A stretch of DNA of 64,000 nt from Pseudomonadota bacterium (lineage in GTDB: Bacteria; Pseudomonadota; Gammaproteobacteria; Burkholderiales; Rhodocyclaceae), in assembly GCA_018261905.1 (NCBI GenBank), contig JAGTRU010000001.1, forward strand, positions 434,001 through 498,000, read 5' to 3'. The notes under the pieces are model-generated. The model saw only the letters and a list, made by a program, of their open reading frames with translations, searched no databases and had not been told where the DNA came from. Within the stretch, counting starts at the first letter, position 1. Every line of letters starts with the position of its first letter. Made by a program: the position numbers and the translations under genes. This document shows, one piece after another, positions 35,730 through 45,489 of the stretch.

Positions 35730-37376
35730 ATGCAACGCGAAGCCATGGAATTCGACGTCGTCATCGTCGGCGGCGGTCCGGCCGGTCTGGCCTCGGCCAT
35801 TCGCCTGAAACAACTGGCACAGGAAAAAGGCGGCGAAATCAGCGTCTGCCTGATCGAGAAAGGCGCCGAAATCGGCGCCCACATTCTTTCCGGCGCGGTC
35901 ATGGACCCGCGCGCCCTGACGGAACTGCTGCCCAACTGGCAGGCCGACGGCGCCCCGCTCAAGGCACCCGTCTCGGAAGACCGCTTTTTCATCCTGTCTG
36001 AAAGCGGCGCCACCAAGATCCCCAACAGCCTGCTGCCGAAATGCTTCCACAACGCAGGCAATTACGTCATTTCGCTGGGCAACGTCTGCCGCTGGCTGGG
36101 TGAACAGGCGGAAGCGCTGGGCGTCGAAATCTATCCCGGCTTTGCCGGCGCCGAAGTGCTGTTCGATGAGGACGGCGCGGTCAAGGGAGTCGCCACCGGC
36201 GACATGGGCCGGCTGCACGACGGCTCGGAAGGCCCCAATTTCCAGGTCGGCATGGAACTGCACGGCAAATACACCTTTTTCGCCGAAGGCTGCCGCGGCC
36301 ATCTCGGCAAACAGTTGCAGGCTCGTTTCAAGCTGAACGACGACGTCGATCCGCAAAGCTACGGCATCGGCCTCAAGGAACTCTGGGAAGTCCCGCCGGA
36401 AAACCATCAGCTCGGTCTGGTCGTCCATAGCGGCGGCTGGCCGATGTCGCCCGACACCTATGGCGGCGGCTTCCTCTACCACCTGGAGAACAACCAGGTC
36501 GCCGTCGGCTTTGTCGTCGGCCTCGGCTACAGCAATCCCCATCTGGCGCCTTTCGAGGAATTCCAGCGTTTCAAGACGCACCCGGAAATCCGTAAATTCC
36601 TGCAAGGCGGCAAGCGCATTGCCTACGGCGCCCGGGCGCTCACCGCCGGCGGCCTGCAAGCCTTGCCGAAACTCATCTTCCCGGGCGGCGTGCTGATCGG
36701 CGACGATGCCGGCTTCCTCAATGCCGCCCGCATCAAAGGTTCGCATTGCGCCATCAAGTCCGGCATGCTGGCCGCCGAGGCCTGTTTCGCCGCCTTGACC
36801 GAAGCGCGCCAGGGCGACGAACTGAGCGCCTACCCGGAGGCATTCAAGCAGAGCTGGCTGTACGCCGAACTGCACCAGGCCCGCAATTTCAAACCCTGGA
36901 TGAACAAGGGCCTGAAGCTCGGCGCCATCATGTTCGGCATCGACCAGATGGTCTTCGCCGGCAAGGCGCCGTGGACCCTGCACAACCGCACGCCGGACCA
37001 CGCCAAGCTGAAACCGGCGGCCGACTGCCCGCCCATCGCCTACCCGAAACCGGATGGCGTCATCACCTTCGACCGCCTGTCCTCGGTCTTTCTCTCCAAC
37101 ACCAATCACGAGGAAGACCAGCCCTGCCATCTGCAGTTAAAAGATGCGGCAGTGCCGATCAAGATCAACCTGGCGCAATACGATGCCCCGGAACAGCGCT
37201 TCTGCCCGGCCGGCGTCTATGAAATCCTGCGCGACGAAAACGGCGAGCACCCGCGTCTACAGATCAATGCACAGAACTGCGTGCATTGCAAAACCTGCGA
37301 CATCAAGGATCCGACGCAAAATATCAACTGGGTTGTACCGCAGGGCGGCGAAGGACCAACCTATCCGAACATGTGA
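35730..37376 (+). CDS. Electron transfer flavoprotein-ubiquinone oxidoreductase
   Basis: 548 residues, the standard ETF-QO length. It moves electrons from ETF (fatty- and amino-acid oxidation) to ubiquinone at the inner membrane. FAD-binding GxGxxG is in VVIVGGGPAGLASAI. The C-terminal [4Fe-4S] cluster Cys are in RFCPAGVYEI and NCVHCKTCDIKDP. It follows a GTGAGGAGA ribosome site at 35718-35726. Confidence 0.95.
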   Translation: MQREAMEFDVVIVGGGPAGLASAIRLKQLAQEKGGEISVCLIEKGAEIGAHILSGAVMDPRALTELLPNWQADGAPLKAPVSEDRFFILSESGATKIPNSLLPKCFHNAGNYVISLGNVCRWLGEQAEALGVEIYPGFAGAEVLFDEDGAVKGVATGDMGRLHDGSEGPNFQVGMELHGKYTFFAEGCRGHLGKQLQARFKLNDDVDPQSYGIGLKELWEVPPENHQLGLVVHSGGWPMSPDTYGGGFLYHLENNQVAVGFVVGLGYSNPHLAPFEEFQRFKTHPEIRKFLQGGKRIAYGARALTAGGLQALPKLIFPGGVLIGDDAGFLNAARIKGSHCAIKSGMLAAEACFAALTEARQGDELSAYPEAFKQSWLYAELHQARNFKPWMNKGLKLGAIMFGIDQMVFAGKAPWTLHNRTPDHAKLKPAADCPPIAYPKPDGVITFDRLSSVFLSNTNHEEDQPCHLQLKDAAVPIKINLAQYDAPEQRFCPAGVYEILRDENGEHPRLQINAQNCVHCKTCDIKDPTQNINWVVPQGGEGPTYPNM

Positions 37377-37381
37377 TGCTT

Positions 37382-37387
37382 TATAAT
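37382..37387 (+). promoter_or_regulatory. Candidate -10 element for fabI
   Basis: TATAAT begins 6 bases after the ETF-QO stop and 37 bases before the fabI ATG. No good -35 is visible (it would fall inside the ETF-QO end), so the promoter is tentative. Confidence 0.35.
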
Positions 37388-37418
37388 TCGCCGGCTAAAC
37401 CCTTTGGGAGAACAATAC

Positions 37419-38216
37419 ATGGGCTTTCTCGCCGACAAGAAGATTCTGATCACCGGACTGCTGTCCAAGCACTCCATTGCCTATGGCATCGCCAAAGCCT
37501 GCCATCGTGAAGGTGCCCAACTGGCCTTTTCGTACCAGAACGAGCGGTTCATCGAGCGCATCAACAAATTCGCCGCCGAATTCGACAGCACGCTGGTTTT
37601 TCCGCTGGATGTCAGCAGCGACGAACAGATCACCAATCTTTTCGCCGAACTCGGCAAGCATTGGGATGGCCTGGACGGCCTGGTTCATTCCATCGCCTAC
37701 GCCCCGACCGAAGCGATCGAAGGCGATTTCCTCAACGGCATTTCGCGTGAAGCCTTCCGCATCGCCCACGAGATTTCCTCCTACAGCTACCCGGCCCTGG
37801 TCAAAGCCGCCCGTCCGATGATGCAGGGCCGCAAGAGCGCCGCACTGGCCCTTTCTTACCTCGGCGCCGAACGCACCATGCCCAACTACAACACCATGGG
37901 CCTGGCCAAAGCCAGCCTGGAAGCGGCCACCCGCTACCTGGCCTTCTGCCTTGGCCCTGAAGGCATTCGCGCCAACGCCATTTCGGCCGGCCCGATCAAG
38001 ACCCTGGCCGCTTCCGGCATCGGCAACTTTGGCAAATTGCTCTCCTACAACTCGCACAATGCCCCGCTGCGCCGCAACGTGACCATCGAAGAAGTCGGCA
38101 ATGCCGCTGCCTTCATGCTCTCCGACCTGGCCAGCGGCATTACCGGCGAAATTCTCTATGTTGACGGCGGCATGAACACCACCGCCCTCGGCAACGCCGA
38201 CCCGCTTCCGGCCTAA
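37419..38216 (+). CDS. fabI: Enoyl-[acyl-carrier-protein] reductase (NADH)
   Basis: 265 residues from ATG 37419 ([16 protein letters not shown]) after GGGAG at 37406-37410. Short-chain dehydrogenase fold performing the last reduction of fatty-acid elongation. The FabI catalytic Tyr-x6-Lys is in YNTMGLAK, preceded by [10 protein letters not shown]. Ends before a strong terminator. Likely the triclosan/isoniazid-type target class. Confidence 0.95.
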   Translation: MGFLADKKILITGLLSKHSIAYGIAKACHREGAQLAFSYQNERFIERINKFAAEFDSTLVFPLDVSSDEQITNLFAELGKHWDGLDGLVHSIAYAPTEAIEGDFLNGISREAFRIAHEISSYSYPALVKAARPMMQGRKSAALALSYLGAERTMPNYNTMGLAKASLEAATRYLAFCLGPEGIRANAISAGPIKTLAASGIGNFGKLLSYNSHNAPLRRNVTIEEVGNAAAFMLSDLASGITGEILYVDGGMNTTALGNADPLPA

Positions 38217-38247
38217 AGCCGTTCGCAGCGGGAGTTAGCCGCCGACA

Positions 38248-38285
38248 AAAAAAGCCGACCCGAATAACCCGGGGTCGGCTTTTTT
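38248..38285. terminator. Bidirectional rho-independent terminator
   Basis: Stem AAAAAAGCCGACCC (38248-38261) pairs perfectly with 38272-38285 and gives a T-run on either strand. It separates convergent fabI and the T6SS unit that ends at 38302. Confidence 0.85.
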
Positions 38286-38301
38286 CATCGCTAACCCAGC
38301 C

Positions 38302-38775
38302 TCAGGAGATTGCCCAGAAACGCACCTCTATCGGGTGCAAGGTTTGGGCCTCGACACAAAGGGCAGCGGCATTATGGCCATCGAGCAGCGCAATGCTGCC
38401 ACCCCCCGGCCCGGCATTCTGCATGAAGGCGACAATGCCGCGGCGGGCGAAGAGTTGATCGGCCACCGCGCCCAGCCCGCCGTCGAGCGGAATGGTTTCA
38501 GGTGCGCCATGGCGTTCGACAAGCCAGTCTGCCAGGCGGTTGGCACCGTTTTGCAATTGGCGGCCGGCAAGCGGCCCAGCCTCGATTTTGACGGGGCCGG
38601 TCAACGGCACATTGGCCGCCAGCAGCGCCAGGCTGGTTAACAGGGCCCCATTCCTGGGATGACCGGGAGACCCAGCCTGCCCCGCCCAGCCCAGGGTTTC
38701 GGACAATTCAGCCGGCGTCAGGACGGCATAATGCCGATAGGCTTTGACCAGGGTCGCAAAATTCAGATTCAACAT
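38302..38775 (-). CDS. Tae4-like T6SS amidase-effector homologue lacking catalytic residues
   Basis: 157 residues from ATG 38775, with CGGAGG just upstream. Against a remembered Tae4 amidase, five blocks line up in order: FATLVKAYRHYA; RNGALLTSLALLAANVPL (Tae4 NACPIRMSYVLN); ANRLADWLVERHG; RRGIVAFMQNAGPGGGSIALLDG (Tae4 GKKGII ... GHVTLWNG); PIEVRFWAIS at the C-terminus. The catalytic Cys position is Ala (A44) and the His position is Ser (S127), and no clear third residue is seen. It is the last gene of the tssB-clpV unit, 29 bases after clpV. No immunity gene is seen beside it. An unrelated small T6SS accessory protein is the alternative. Confidence 0.5.
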   Translation of the reverse strand: MLNLNFATLVKAYRHYAVLTPAELSETLGWAGQAGSPGHPRNGALLTSLALLAANVPLTGPVKIEAGPLAGRQLQNGANRLADWLVERHGAPETIPLDGGLGAVADQLFARRGIVAFMQNAGPGGGSIALLDGHNAAALCVEAQTLHPIEVRFWAIS

Positions 38776-38804
38776 GTTTTAGCCTCCGAAAAATCATCTG
38801 TCGC

Positions 38805-41504
38805 TTACTTGATGGCGTACTTGAATTCGCCGTTCTTGCCGGCCGTGATCTTGATGCGTTCGACAGCCGCGCCTTCCGCCATCCGGCCAAGAACAGCTTC
38901 GGCAATTTCCGGCAGGAGCGTGCCGTTAAGAATGTGGTCGACATTGCGGGCACCGGAATCGACTTCGGTACAGCGGGCGAGCACGGCGTCGACCAGTTTT
39001 TCGTCCCAGATGAACTCGGCCTTGTGGTTGCTGGCGATGCGGTCGCGGATGCGGCCCAGCTTGAGTTTGATGATGCTGACCAGCACCTCGTCGGAAATCG
39101 GGTAATACGGCACCACCTTCAGGCGCCCGAGGAACGCCGGCTTGAAGGATTTGAACAGCACCGGGCGCAGCGCGTCGGCCAGGTCATCGGCGGCCGGCAA
39201 TTCGGCGGCCGGCTTGTTCAGGCAGGACTGCATGATCTGCGTCGAACCGACGTTGCTGGTCAGGATGATCAGCGTATTGCGGAAATCGATCTCGCGGCCT
39301 TCGGCGTCGTCAAGGACGCCCTTGTCGAAAACCTGAAAGAACAGTTCGAGCACATCCGGGTGGGCTTTTTCGACTTCGTCGAGCAAGACCACGCTGTACG
39401 GATTGCGGCGCACCGCTTCAGTCAGCACCCCGCCCTCGCCGTAACCGACGTAACCCGGCGGCGAGCCCTTGAGGCCGGAAACGGTATGCGCTTCCTGGTA
39501 TTCGCTCATGTTGATGGAGACCAGCTTGCGCTCGCCGCCATAGAGAATATCGGCCAGCGCCAAGGCGGTTTCGGTCTTGCCGACGCCGGAGGGGCCGACG
39601 AACATGAAGACGCCTTTCGGCTTGTTCGGATCTTCCAGATTGGCGCGCGCCGTCCGCACGCGCTGGGCCACGGCTTCCAGCGCATGATCCTGGCCGATCA
39701 CGCGTTCCTGCAAGAGCGGTTTCAGATTGAGGACAGTCTTGATCTCGTCCTTGACCATCTTGCCGAGCGGGATGCCGGTCCACGCGGCGATGATTTCGGC
39801 AACTACGTGGCCATCGACCTGCAAGGGCACCATCGGGTTTTCGCCCTGCAATTCGCGCAGCCCGGCCAGCGCCTTGTCCAGTTCACCGTCGCCAGTCGTT
39901 TCGCCATCGCCTTTCTTGCGTCCCCTGGCTTTGGCTGGCGCCACCTCCGTCGGGACCTCGGCGTTTTCCAGTTGCCCGCGCAGTTCGAGAATGCGATTGA
40001 CCAGCGCTTTTTCCTGATCGAAACGGGCCTTGTAGATGCTCAAGTCGCTTTCGATGGCGGCGATGTGTTGCTTGAGTTCGCCGATGCGCGCGTCGTGCCA
40101 GGCACCGCTGGCCGCTTCGCGCTCCAGCGCGGCAAGTTCGGCCCGCTCGCGCAGGAGGCGCTTGTCGGCTTCGTCGATCAGGGCCGGCGTCGCGCTCTGG
40201 CCGAGGGCGACCTTGGCGCAGGCAGTGTCGAGGACGCTGATCGCCTTGTCCGGCAGTTGCCGGCCGCTGATATAGCGATGCGACAGGCGGACGGCCTCAG
40301 TCACCGCTTCGTCGAGAACGCGGATGCCGAAATGCTTTTCCATCAGCGGCACCATGCCGCGCAGCATGGCGGCGGCCAACGGCTCGGTCGGTTCTTCCAC
40401 CTTGACGACCTGGAAGCGCCGGGCGAGCGCCGCATCCTTCTCGAAATATTTCTTGTATTCGGCCCAGGTGGTGGCGGCAACGGTGCGCAATTCGCCGCGC
40501 GCCAGCGCCGGCTTCAGCAGGTTGGCCGCGTCGTTCTGACCGGACTGGCCGCCGGCGCCGATCATGGTGTGGGCTTCGTCGATGAACAGGATGATCGGTT
40601 TCGGGTTCTTCTTGACCTCGTCGATGACGTTCTTCAGGCGGTTCTCGAACTCGCCCTTGACGCTGGCCCCGGCCTGCAACAGTCCCATGTCCAGCGTGTG
40701 CAGTTCGACGCCGAGCAGCGGCGGCGGCACGTCGTCGGCGGCAATGCGCAGGGCCAGACCTTCGACCACCGCCGTCTTGCCGACGCCGGCTTCGCCGGTC
40801 AGGATCGGGTTGTTCTGGCGGCGACGCATCAGGATGTCAATGACCTGGCGGATTTCGGCATCGCGCCCGATCACCGGGTCCACCTTGCCGTCGCGTGCCC
40901 GCTGTGTCAGATTGGTTGTGAATTGATCGAGGGCCGGGCTCTTGCCGGCCTGCGCCGTCGCCTCCGCCAGCGGATCGCCGCCCTCCTCCGCGCCGCCCGG
41001 GGCTTGGCCGAGACCGGCCACTTCGGCGGCTTCAGCCGAACCGTCGGTGATCTTGTCGAAATTGTGTTTGAGTTCTTCGAGCTTGACCTTGGCCAGCAGC
41101 TTCGAACCGCGGGTCGCCAGTTGTGCCAGTTCCGGCTCGGTGAGCAAGGCAAGCAGCAGGTGACCGGAGCGAATGCGTGGCAGACGGGCGTCGAGCGAAG
41201 CAATCAGCCAAGCCTGTTCGAACAGCTTCGGAATGTGCGTCGAGAACACCGGGGTGCGCGTGTTGCCGTTCTTGAAGCGATCGATTTCCTGATTCAGTTC
41301 GCGCTCGACGCCGGTCGGGCTGATCGCATTGCGCCGCAGCACCGTGCTCAGATCGCTGCCCGGCGATTCCAGCAGAGCGAGCAGCAGGTGCTCAAGATCG
41401 ACTTCGTAATTGCCGCGCGCCATGCACAGGCTGGCCGCGCGTTCGGTTGCCTGGCGGCAGGTGCTGTTCAATTTGCTGATCAGGGTTTTGAGTGAGGTGC
41501 TCAT
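38805..41504 (-). CDS. tssH: T6SS sheath-disassembly ATPase ClpV (TssH)
   Basis: 899 residues, ClpB-like AAA+ unfoldase that recycles contracted TssB/TssC sheaths. It has an N-terminal Clp repeat domain, Walker [10 protein letters not shown] at about residue 238, a coiled middle domain, and Walker [10 protein letters not shown] at about 638. The insertion [21 protein letters not shown] in the middle domain and the IITLTSNVGS-like second AAA part fit ClpV rather than ClpB. Start is 27 bases after tssG with a weak ribosome site. Confidence 0.95.
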   Translation of the reverse strand: MSTSLKTLISKLNSTCRQATERAASLCMARGNYEVDLEHLLLALLESPGSDLSTVLRRNAISPTGVERELNQEIDRFKNGNTRTPVFSTHIPKLFEQAWLIASLDARLPRIRSGHLLLALLTEPELAQLATRGSKLLAKVKLEELKHNFDKITDGSAEAAEVAGLGQAPGGAEEGGDPLAEATAQAGKSPALDQFTTNLTQRARDGKVDPVIGRDAEIRQVIDILMRRRQNNPILTGEAGVGKTAVVEGLALRIAADDVPPPLLGVELHTLDMGLLQAGASVKGEFENRLKNVIDEVKKNPKPIILFIDEAHTMIGAGGQSGQNDAANLLKPALARGELRTVAATTWAEYKKYFEKDAALARRFQVVKVEEPTEPLAAAMLRGMVPLMEKHFGIRVLDEAVTEAVRLSHRYISGRQLPDKAISVLDTACAKVALGQSATPALIDEADKRLLRERAELAALEREAASGAWHDARIGELKQHIAAIESDLSIYKARFDQEKALVNRILELRGQLENAEVPTEVAPAKARGRKKGDGETTGDGELDKALAGLRELQGENPMVPLQVDGHVVAEIIAAWTGIPLGKMVKDEIKTVLNLKPLLQERVIGQDHALEAVAQRVRTARANLEDPNKPKGVFMFVGPSGVGKTETALALADILYGGERKLVSINMSEYQEAHTVSGLKGSPPGYVGYGEGGVLTEAVRRNPYSVVLLDEVEKAHPDVLELFFQVFDKGVLDDAEGREIDFRNTLIILTSNVGSTQIMQSCLNKPAAELPAADDLADALRPVLFKSFKPAFLGRLKVVPYYPISDEVLVSIIKLKLGRIRDRIASNHKAEFIWDEKLVDAVLARCTEVDSGARNVDHILNGTLLPEIAEAVLGRMAEGAAVERIKITAGKNGEFKYAIK

Positions 41505-41531
41505 CGCTTTGGTCTGGTGCTCGAAAGAAAA

Positions 41532-42596
41532 TTAGTGAATGAAATGGGTGAGATAACGGGTATCACTGCGGTCGCGGCTTTCCGGCCGGGTCAGCAGAAA
41601 AGTGTCGTAGCCGAGACGAGCCCCCGGCCCGCGGCCGAACCCCAGCGGCTGGACGTCGGCGGCACGCAGGATGGGGCGGATTTCGTATTCGAACTGGCCA
41701 CCGGTGGCCAGGGTGAGGACTTTTTCCAGCGCTGCCGCCATTTCGCCTTTCGGCAGGAAGGCCAGGTAGCGCCGGTGGCTAAGCGGACCGATATGGATAC
41801 GAATGCGCAGATTGCGCTGCCAAATCCGCTCGCCGACCAGAAGATTTGTCCCCAGCGCGGCATTGTTGCCGCCCAGTGTCGAACGTTGATCCTGCGGCAC
41901 GACATACCAGCGACCGACAAATTGCTCGACCACGAATTTTTCACCGAAGTATCCCCCCAGCGCCCGTTCCAGGCTTTCGGCCGAGACCGGTCGCTGGCGC
42001 AACAAGCCGGTGAAAAAAGCGATCGACTCATCGTCGATGGCGCCCGGCCCTTCGCTCATCCGTTCGCGCAAGGCGTCAAAACCAAGTCCGGCCAGGGAAA
42101 GGATAATGGGCAGAAAGCGGTTCCGGCGCTCGGTCTCGTACTGGATGGCCAATCTGTACTTTTTCCAGGCGCGGTAAAAATGGCCGACCGCCCGGTTGGT
42201 GAACATATCGAGGAAGGCCCGCCCCGCATCGTCGCGCTTGAAGCGCTCGTGATGAATCACCTGTTCGGTGTAATGGATGGGCAGCGTGCCGTTGATCCCG
42301 AGCATGCCGATGAAACTCGGCGTAATCTCGACCTGCTCCAGTTCGCCAGTTTCCAGCCCCTCGGCATCCCGCCGGTAATGCGGCTCGATGCCGTCGACCT
42401 GACTGGGAGCGAAACCCAGGCGCAAGGAATTGCGGAATCGAATCTGCTCGCTGACGACGTCGCCGGCGAAGGGCCGTCCATTCTTTTTGAAAACGATCTC
42501 GTACAGGCGGACGAGTTGGAAGAACTCGTAGCGCTCCGGTTCCTGCAAACTGTTTTCGACTAAGCCAGGATCGACTCGCCGTTGCGGGGTGCGCAT
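41532..42596 (-). CDS. tssG: T6SS baseplate protein TssG
   Basis: 354 residues, beginning with the family-like MRTPQRRVDPGLVENSLQEP and FFQLVRLYE. TssG forms the baseplate wedge with TssE, TssF and TssK. Conserved text: GTLPIHYTEQVI, FLDMFTNRAVGHFYRAWKKY. The start overlaps tssF by 37 bases, which implies coupled translation. Confidence 0.93.
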   Translation of the reverse strand: MRTPQRRVDPGLVENSLQEPERYEFFQLVRLYEIVFKKNGRPFAGDVVSEQIRFRNSLRLGFAPSQVDGIEPHYRRDAEGLETGELEQVEITPSFIGMLGINGTLPIHYTEQVIHHERFKRDDAGRAFLDMFTNRAVGHFYRAWKKYRLAIQYETERRNRFLPIILSLAGLGFDALRERMSEGPGAIDDESIAFFTGLLRQRPVSAESLERALGGYFGEKFVVEQFVGRWYVVPQDQRSTLGGNNAALGTNLLVGERIWQRNLRIRIHIGPLSHRRYLAFLPKGEMAAALEKVLTLATGGQFEYEIRPILRAADVQPLGFGRGPGARLGYDTFLLTRPESRDRSDTRYLTHFIH

Positions 42597-44392
42597 CGGA
42601 TCAGTTCCTCTCCGGTTCGGTTCGAAATGACGACCAGTTGAATGAAGCTATTCAGGCTGATATAGAGGCCCATGAAGTGGTCGATACAGCGGGCGAAGAC
42701 GTCGAGGCCGCTACCGACAAAGCTGGACTCGTCGATCGTGATGCGGACTTCAAGACCGCGGATGAAACACGCGAACGGCTTGCCGGGCATCCATACCGTC
42801 TTGTCTTGCTGCTCGATACCGTGGATGCCTTCGATCTGTCGCCGACTGGCGGCGCTTCGCGGCAGATCGTACAGGGCCAGCATTTCCTGAAAAGCGGCCA
42901 AACCATTGCCGGTCAGCGAAAGATGATTCAGCGAGAGGTGCGAAATGATGCGCCACTGCCCGTCGCGCCGATGATCGAAGCGACAGGGCTGGGTCGGCTT
43001 GCGCAGCAACTTGATCGCCCGCACAGTCGAACCGCCTTCCAGAAACAGGTCACCGGAAGGCATACCGACCGACATCAGGGTCGGCAATTCGCGATTGGTG
43101 CAGGTCAGTTGCAGGCTGAGCACATCGGTCTTGGGTTGTACCGGATCGAAATCGGCATCAACGATGGAGAGCGAGGTTTCATAGCCCGGGCTGCTTTCGG
43201 CAACCAGGTGATCGCGTTGGGCATACCAGTAATAGCTGTTGTGCTCCGGCGTCTCACCGTGGCGCAACGAGAAGAAGGGGCGAAACTCGGTGATCGCTTC
43301 GCCTTGCGCCGTCTGCCGGACCCGGCGCACCGAATCGATGGAATAGACATCGTAGGCAAAAGCCCGCCGGCCATCGGCGACGACCGGATAAGCCGTCTGC
43401 CGATTGGTGACGCGGATCGGATCGCCGCGCTGGGCGAATAGATTGACCACCGGAACGCAGCCGAGACGCAGGTTCTGGGCTGTCAGCGTCTGCATCAAAC
43501 GGGAAGCATCGCTGTCGGCGCGCAGATCGCCGAGCGCGATGTGCAGAGTGATCTTATTTTCGTCGAGCAGCCCGGAGGGCAATGCCGAAATATCAAGATC
43601 GAAGAAATTGAATTTTTCCGGAAAACAAAAATACTCCGTCAAATAGCGATAGGCCCCGTGCGCTGTGTCCGGCATCTCGATCAGCGCCTCATCGTCGGCA
43701 AAACCGACTTCGCCGATCAGGCCTTCCCGCGCCACGCGCCAACGGCGATCCGCCCCTTCGGCGTAAACTTTCAGTCGCCGCAGGAAAAGGGCATCACGCA
43801 GCGCCGAAGCCACCGAGGGCTCGGCATCGATGTAAAGGCGTACCTTGTTGATTTTGCGCAGGCCGCCTTCCTGGTTGCCACCACGCAAGGAAAGGGCAAA
43901 AGAAAGCGTGGCATTGCAGCCGACCGGCAAACGCACTTCGCTGGGTGCCGTAGCAATCGGATCGAAATCGAGATCGCCGATACTAAGCGGGAGCAGTTGC
44001 ACTTCCCAGGCCGTGCGGAACTTGCAGACAGCGCCCTTGATCGGTCGCGACTGCAATTCGGTTCCCCGTGCAAGACTGGCGATTGACGACAACTCGCCGC
44101 CGCCATGTTCGAAACTGGCTATCGAACAACTCGGAAAAGGCCGCAGGTAATGCGGATAAAGTACATTGAGCAGGGCTTCGGTAAATTGCGGATAACTGTC
44201 TTCCAGCTTTTTCGAGACGCGCGCCGTCAACAGAGCGAATGACTGGATCATCCGTTCGACGTGAGGATCATCGCAACCTTCACCGGACAGCAAGAGCTGG
44301 GCGGCAAGCTTCGGATAACGCTCGGCAAACTCGCGGGAATGCTGACGAAGAAAAGTGAGCTCTCGCTCGTAATAGGGAAGCAGATCTTCCAA
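42560..44392 (-). CDS. tssF: T6SS baseplate protein TssF
   Basis: 610 residues, begins MEDLLPYYERELTFLRQHSREFAE, the TssF signature. Other family text: SFALLTARVSKKLEDSYPQFTEALL and LYPHYLRPFPS. Cytoplasmic wedge subunit. It starts directly after the tssE stop with no gap. Confidence 0.95.
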   Translation of the reverse strand: MEDLLPYYERELTFLRQHSREFAERYPKLAAQLLLSGEGCDDPHVERMIQSFALLTARVSKKLEDSYPQFTEALLNVLYPHYLRPFPSCSIASFEHGGGELSSIASLARGTELQSRPIKGAVCKFRTAWEVQLLPLSIGDLDFDPIATAPSEVRLPVGCNATLSFALSLRGGNQEGGLRKINKVRLYIDAEPSVASALRDALFLRRLKVYAEGADRRWRVAREGLIGEVGFADDEALIEMPDTAHGAYRYLTEYFCFPEKFNFFDLDISALPSGLLDENKITLHIALGDLRADSDASRLMQTLTAQNLRLGCVPVVNLFAQRGDPIRVTNRQTAYPVVADGRRAFAYDVYSIDSVRRVRQTAQGEAITEFRPFFSLRHGETPEHNSYYWYAQRDHLVAESSPGYETSLSIVDADFDPVQPKTDVLSLQLTCTNRELPTLMSVGMPSGDLFLEGGSTVRAIKLLRKPTQPCRFDHRRDGQWRIISHLSLNHLSLTGNGLAAFQEMLALYDLPRSAASRRQIEGIHGIEQQDKTVWMPGKPFACFIRGLEVRITIDESSFVGSGLDVFARCIDHFMGLYISLNSFIQLVVISNRTGEELIRCAPRNGESILA

Positions 44393-44872
44393 TTACGCTC
44401 CTACGCGCGGTCGATGCCGGCTGACGGAATATTGCAGGCTGGTCGGTTGCAGCAGGGCGTCGAAGGCGACCGGTTCCTGCGCCGGCCGGACGAACAGCAC
44501 AGCGTTGATTGAGAAATACAGGGCATTCACCGTTTTACGGTGTAATTCGAGCTCGACACGGACATCACGCAAACGCGGCTCATGGGCGGCGATCGCCCCT
44601 TCGATGGAAGCGCAGATACGCTTGCGGTCATAGACATTGGCCAGACTCAGGCCGGCAAAATCGGCCAGGCCAAAGCCGGCAACCGAGCGGACAGCCTGAG
44701 GAAACGCTTTGTCAAAAGACTCGTCCAGAACAACCCGGGTATTCAACAAGGCCTCGAGATCGCGCGCCACCGAATCTTTCAACTGTTCAAGCGAGAGGCG
44801 TCGCCGTACGGCGCCGACCGGCAGGTCGTCGAACAATTTGTCAAAGAGGGAGGGCTCGAAACCTTTGATCAT
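44393..44872 (-). CDS. tssE: T6SS baseplate protein TssE (gp25-like)
   Basis: 159 residues, T4 gp25-like lysozyme-fold wedge protein. Text such as PSLFDKLFDD, LEQLKDSVARDLEALLNTR, YGLADF-like VAGFGLADFAGLS and the C-terminal hydrophobic strands fit TssE. The ATG at 44872 directly follows the U-tract of a hairpin (44878-44901); no Shine-Dalgarno is visible between. Expression may therefore be low relative to hcp. Confidence 0.9.
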   Translation of the reverse strand: MIKGFEPSLFDKLFDDLPVGAVRRRLSLEQLKDSVARDLEALLNTRVVLDESFDKAFPQAVRSVAGFGLADFAGLSLANVYDRKRICASIEGAIAAHEPRLRDVRVELELHRKTVNALYFSINAVLFVRPAQEPVAFDALLQPTSLQYSVSRHRPRVGA

Positions 44873-44877
44873 AAAAA

Positions 44878-44901
44878 ACGGCGGAAACGAGTTTCCGCCG
44901 T
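44878..44901 (-). terminator. Intrinsic terminator/attenuator between hcp and tssE
   Basis: A perfect 10-bp stem (ACGGCGGAAA / TTTCCGCCGT) with a 4-base loop lies between hcp and tssE. On the minus-strand transcript it is followed by TTTTTTAT, a canonical U-tract that runs into the tssE ATG. It fits partial termination after abundant hcp. Confidence 0.75.
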
Positions 44902-44921
44902 GTTCTTTACGAAATTGACGA

Positions 44922-45458
44922 TTAGGTCAGGTTCGGCGTGTTCTTGGCGAGGTTCCAGGCGCCCTGGATATTGACCTTGCCCGTCTTCGTGCCATCGATA
45001 TTCAGCTCATCGTAGGTCCACTTGACCGCGGAGTACTTCAACGAGAACACTTCCTGAGGAATGCCTTCGCTATCAACCGACGGCGAAACCGAGGCAATGA
45101 TGACATTCTTCAGTTCGATCTTCAGATACTGATGGCGGTTCTGGGTACCGGACGGATTGCCGGTCGTGTTCTTGCCACCGAAAGCTCGGTAGAAATAGAT
45201 CACCACATCGTTTACCACCAAACCGGACGAACAAGCCTGGTACAACTTCGGGCTGGAACCATCGATATCCTTGGTGAAGATCATTTCGCCATGTTCGACG
45301 CGCTCGGCAGTATGGCCACCGGAGCCCGAAGCAGTTGCCGACTTCGGCTGGCGCATGGTGTGACTCCAGGTCGAAACCTCGACTTGGTCCTTGTGCTTGG
45401 TGTCGCGGGAATCACCCTTGATGTCACTACCCTTGAATTCAACGTATATATCCTTCAT
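44922..45458 (-). CDS. hcp: T6SS inner-tube protein Hcp (TssD)
   Basis: 178 residues, beginning MKDIYVEFKGSDIKGDS. It forms hexameric rings of the secreted tube. Typical strands: HGEMIFTKDIDGSSPKLYQAC, DVVIYFYRAFGG, YLKIELKNVIIASVSPSV, EVFSLKYSAVKWTY. A good AAGGAGA precedes the ATG. The intrinsic terminator just downstream favours high Hcp output over the baseplate genes. Confidence 0.95.
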   Translation of the reverse strand: MKDIYVEFKGSDIKGDSRDTKHKDQVEVSTWSHTMRQPKSATASGSGGHTAERVEHGEMIFTKDIDGSSPKLYQACSSGLVVNDVVIYFYRAFGGKNTTGNPSGTQNRHQYLKIELKNVIIASVSPSVDSEGIPQEVFSLKYSAVKWTYDELNIDGTKTGKVNIQGAWNLAKNTPNLT

Positions 45459-45489
45459 TTCGTACTTTCTCCTTGAGAATTATGAAACA

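Noticed and set aside
38934..41495. 853-codon plus-strand frame opposite clpV
   Set aside because: Antisense shadow of a clear AAA+ gene with two Walker A motifs.
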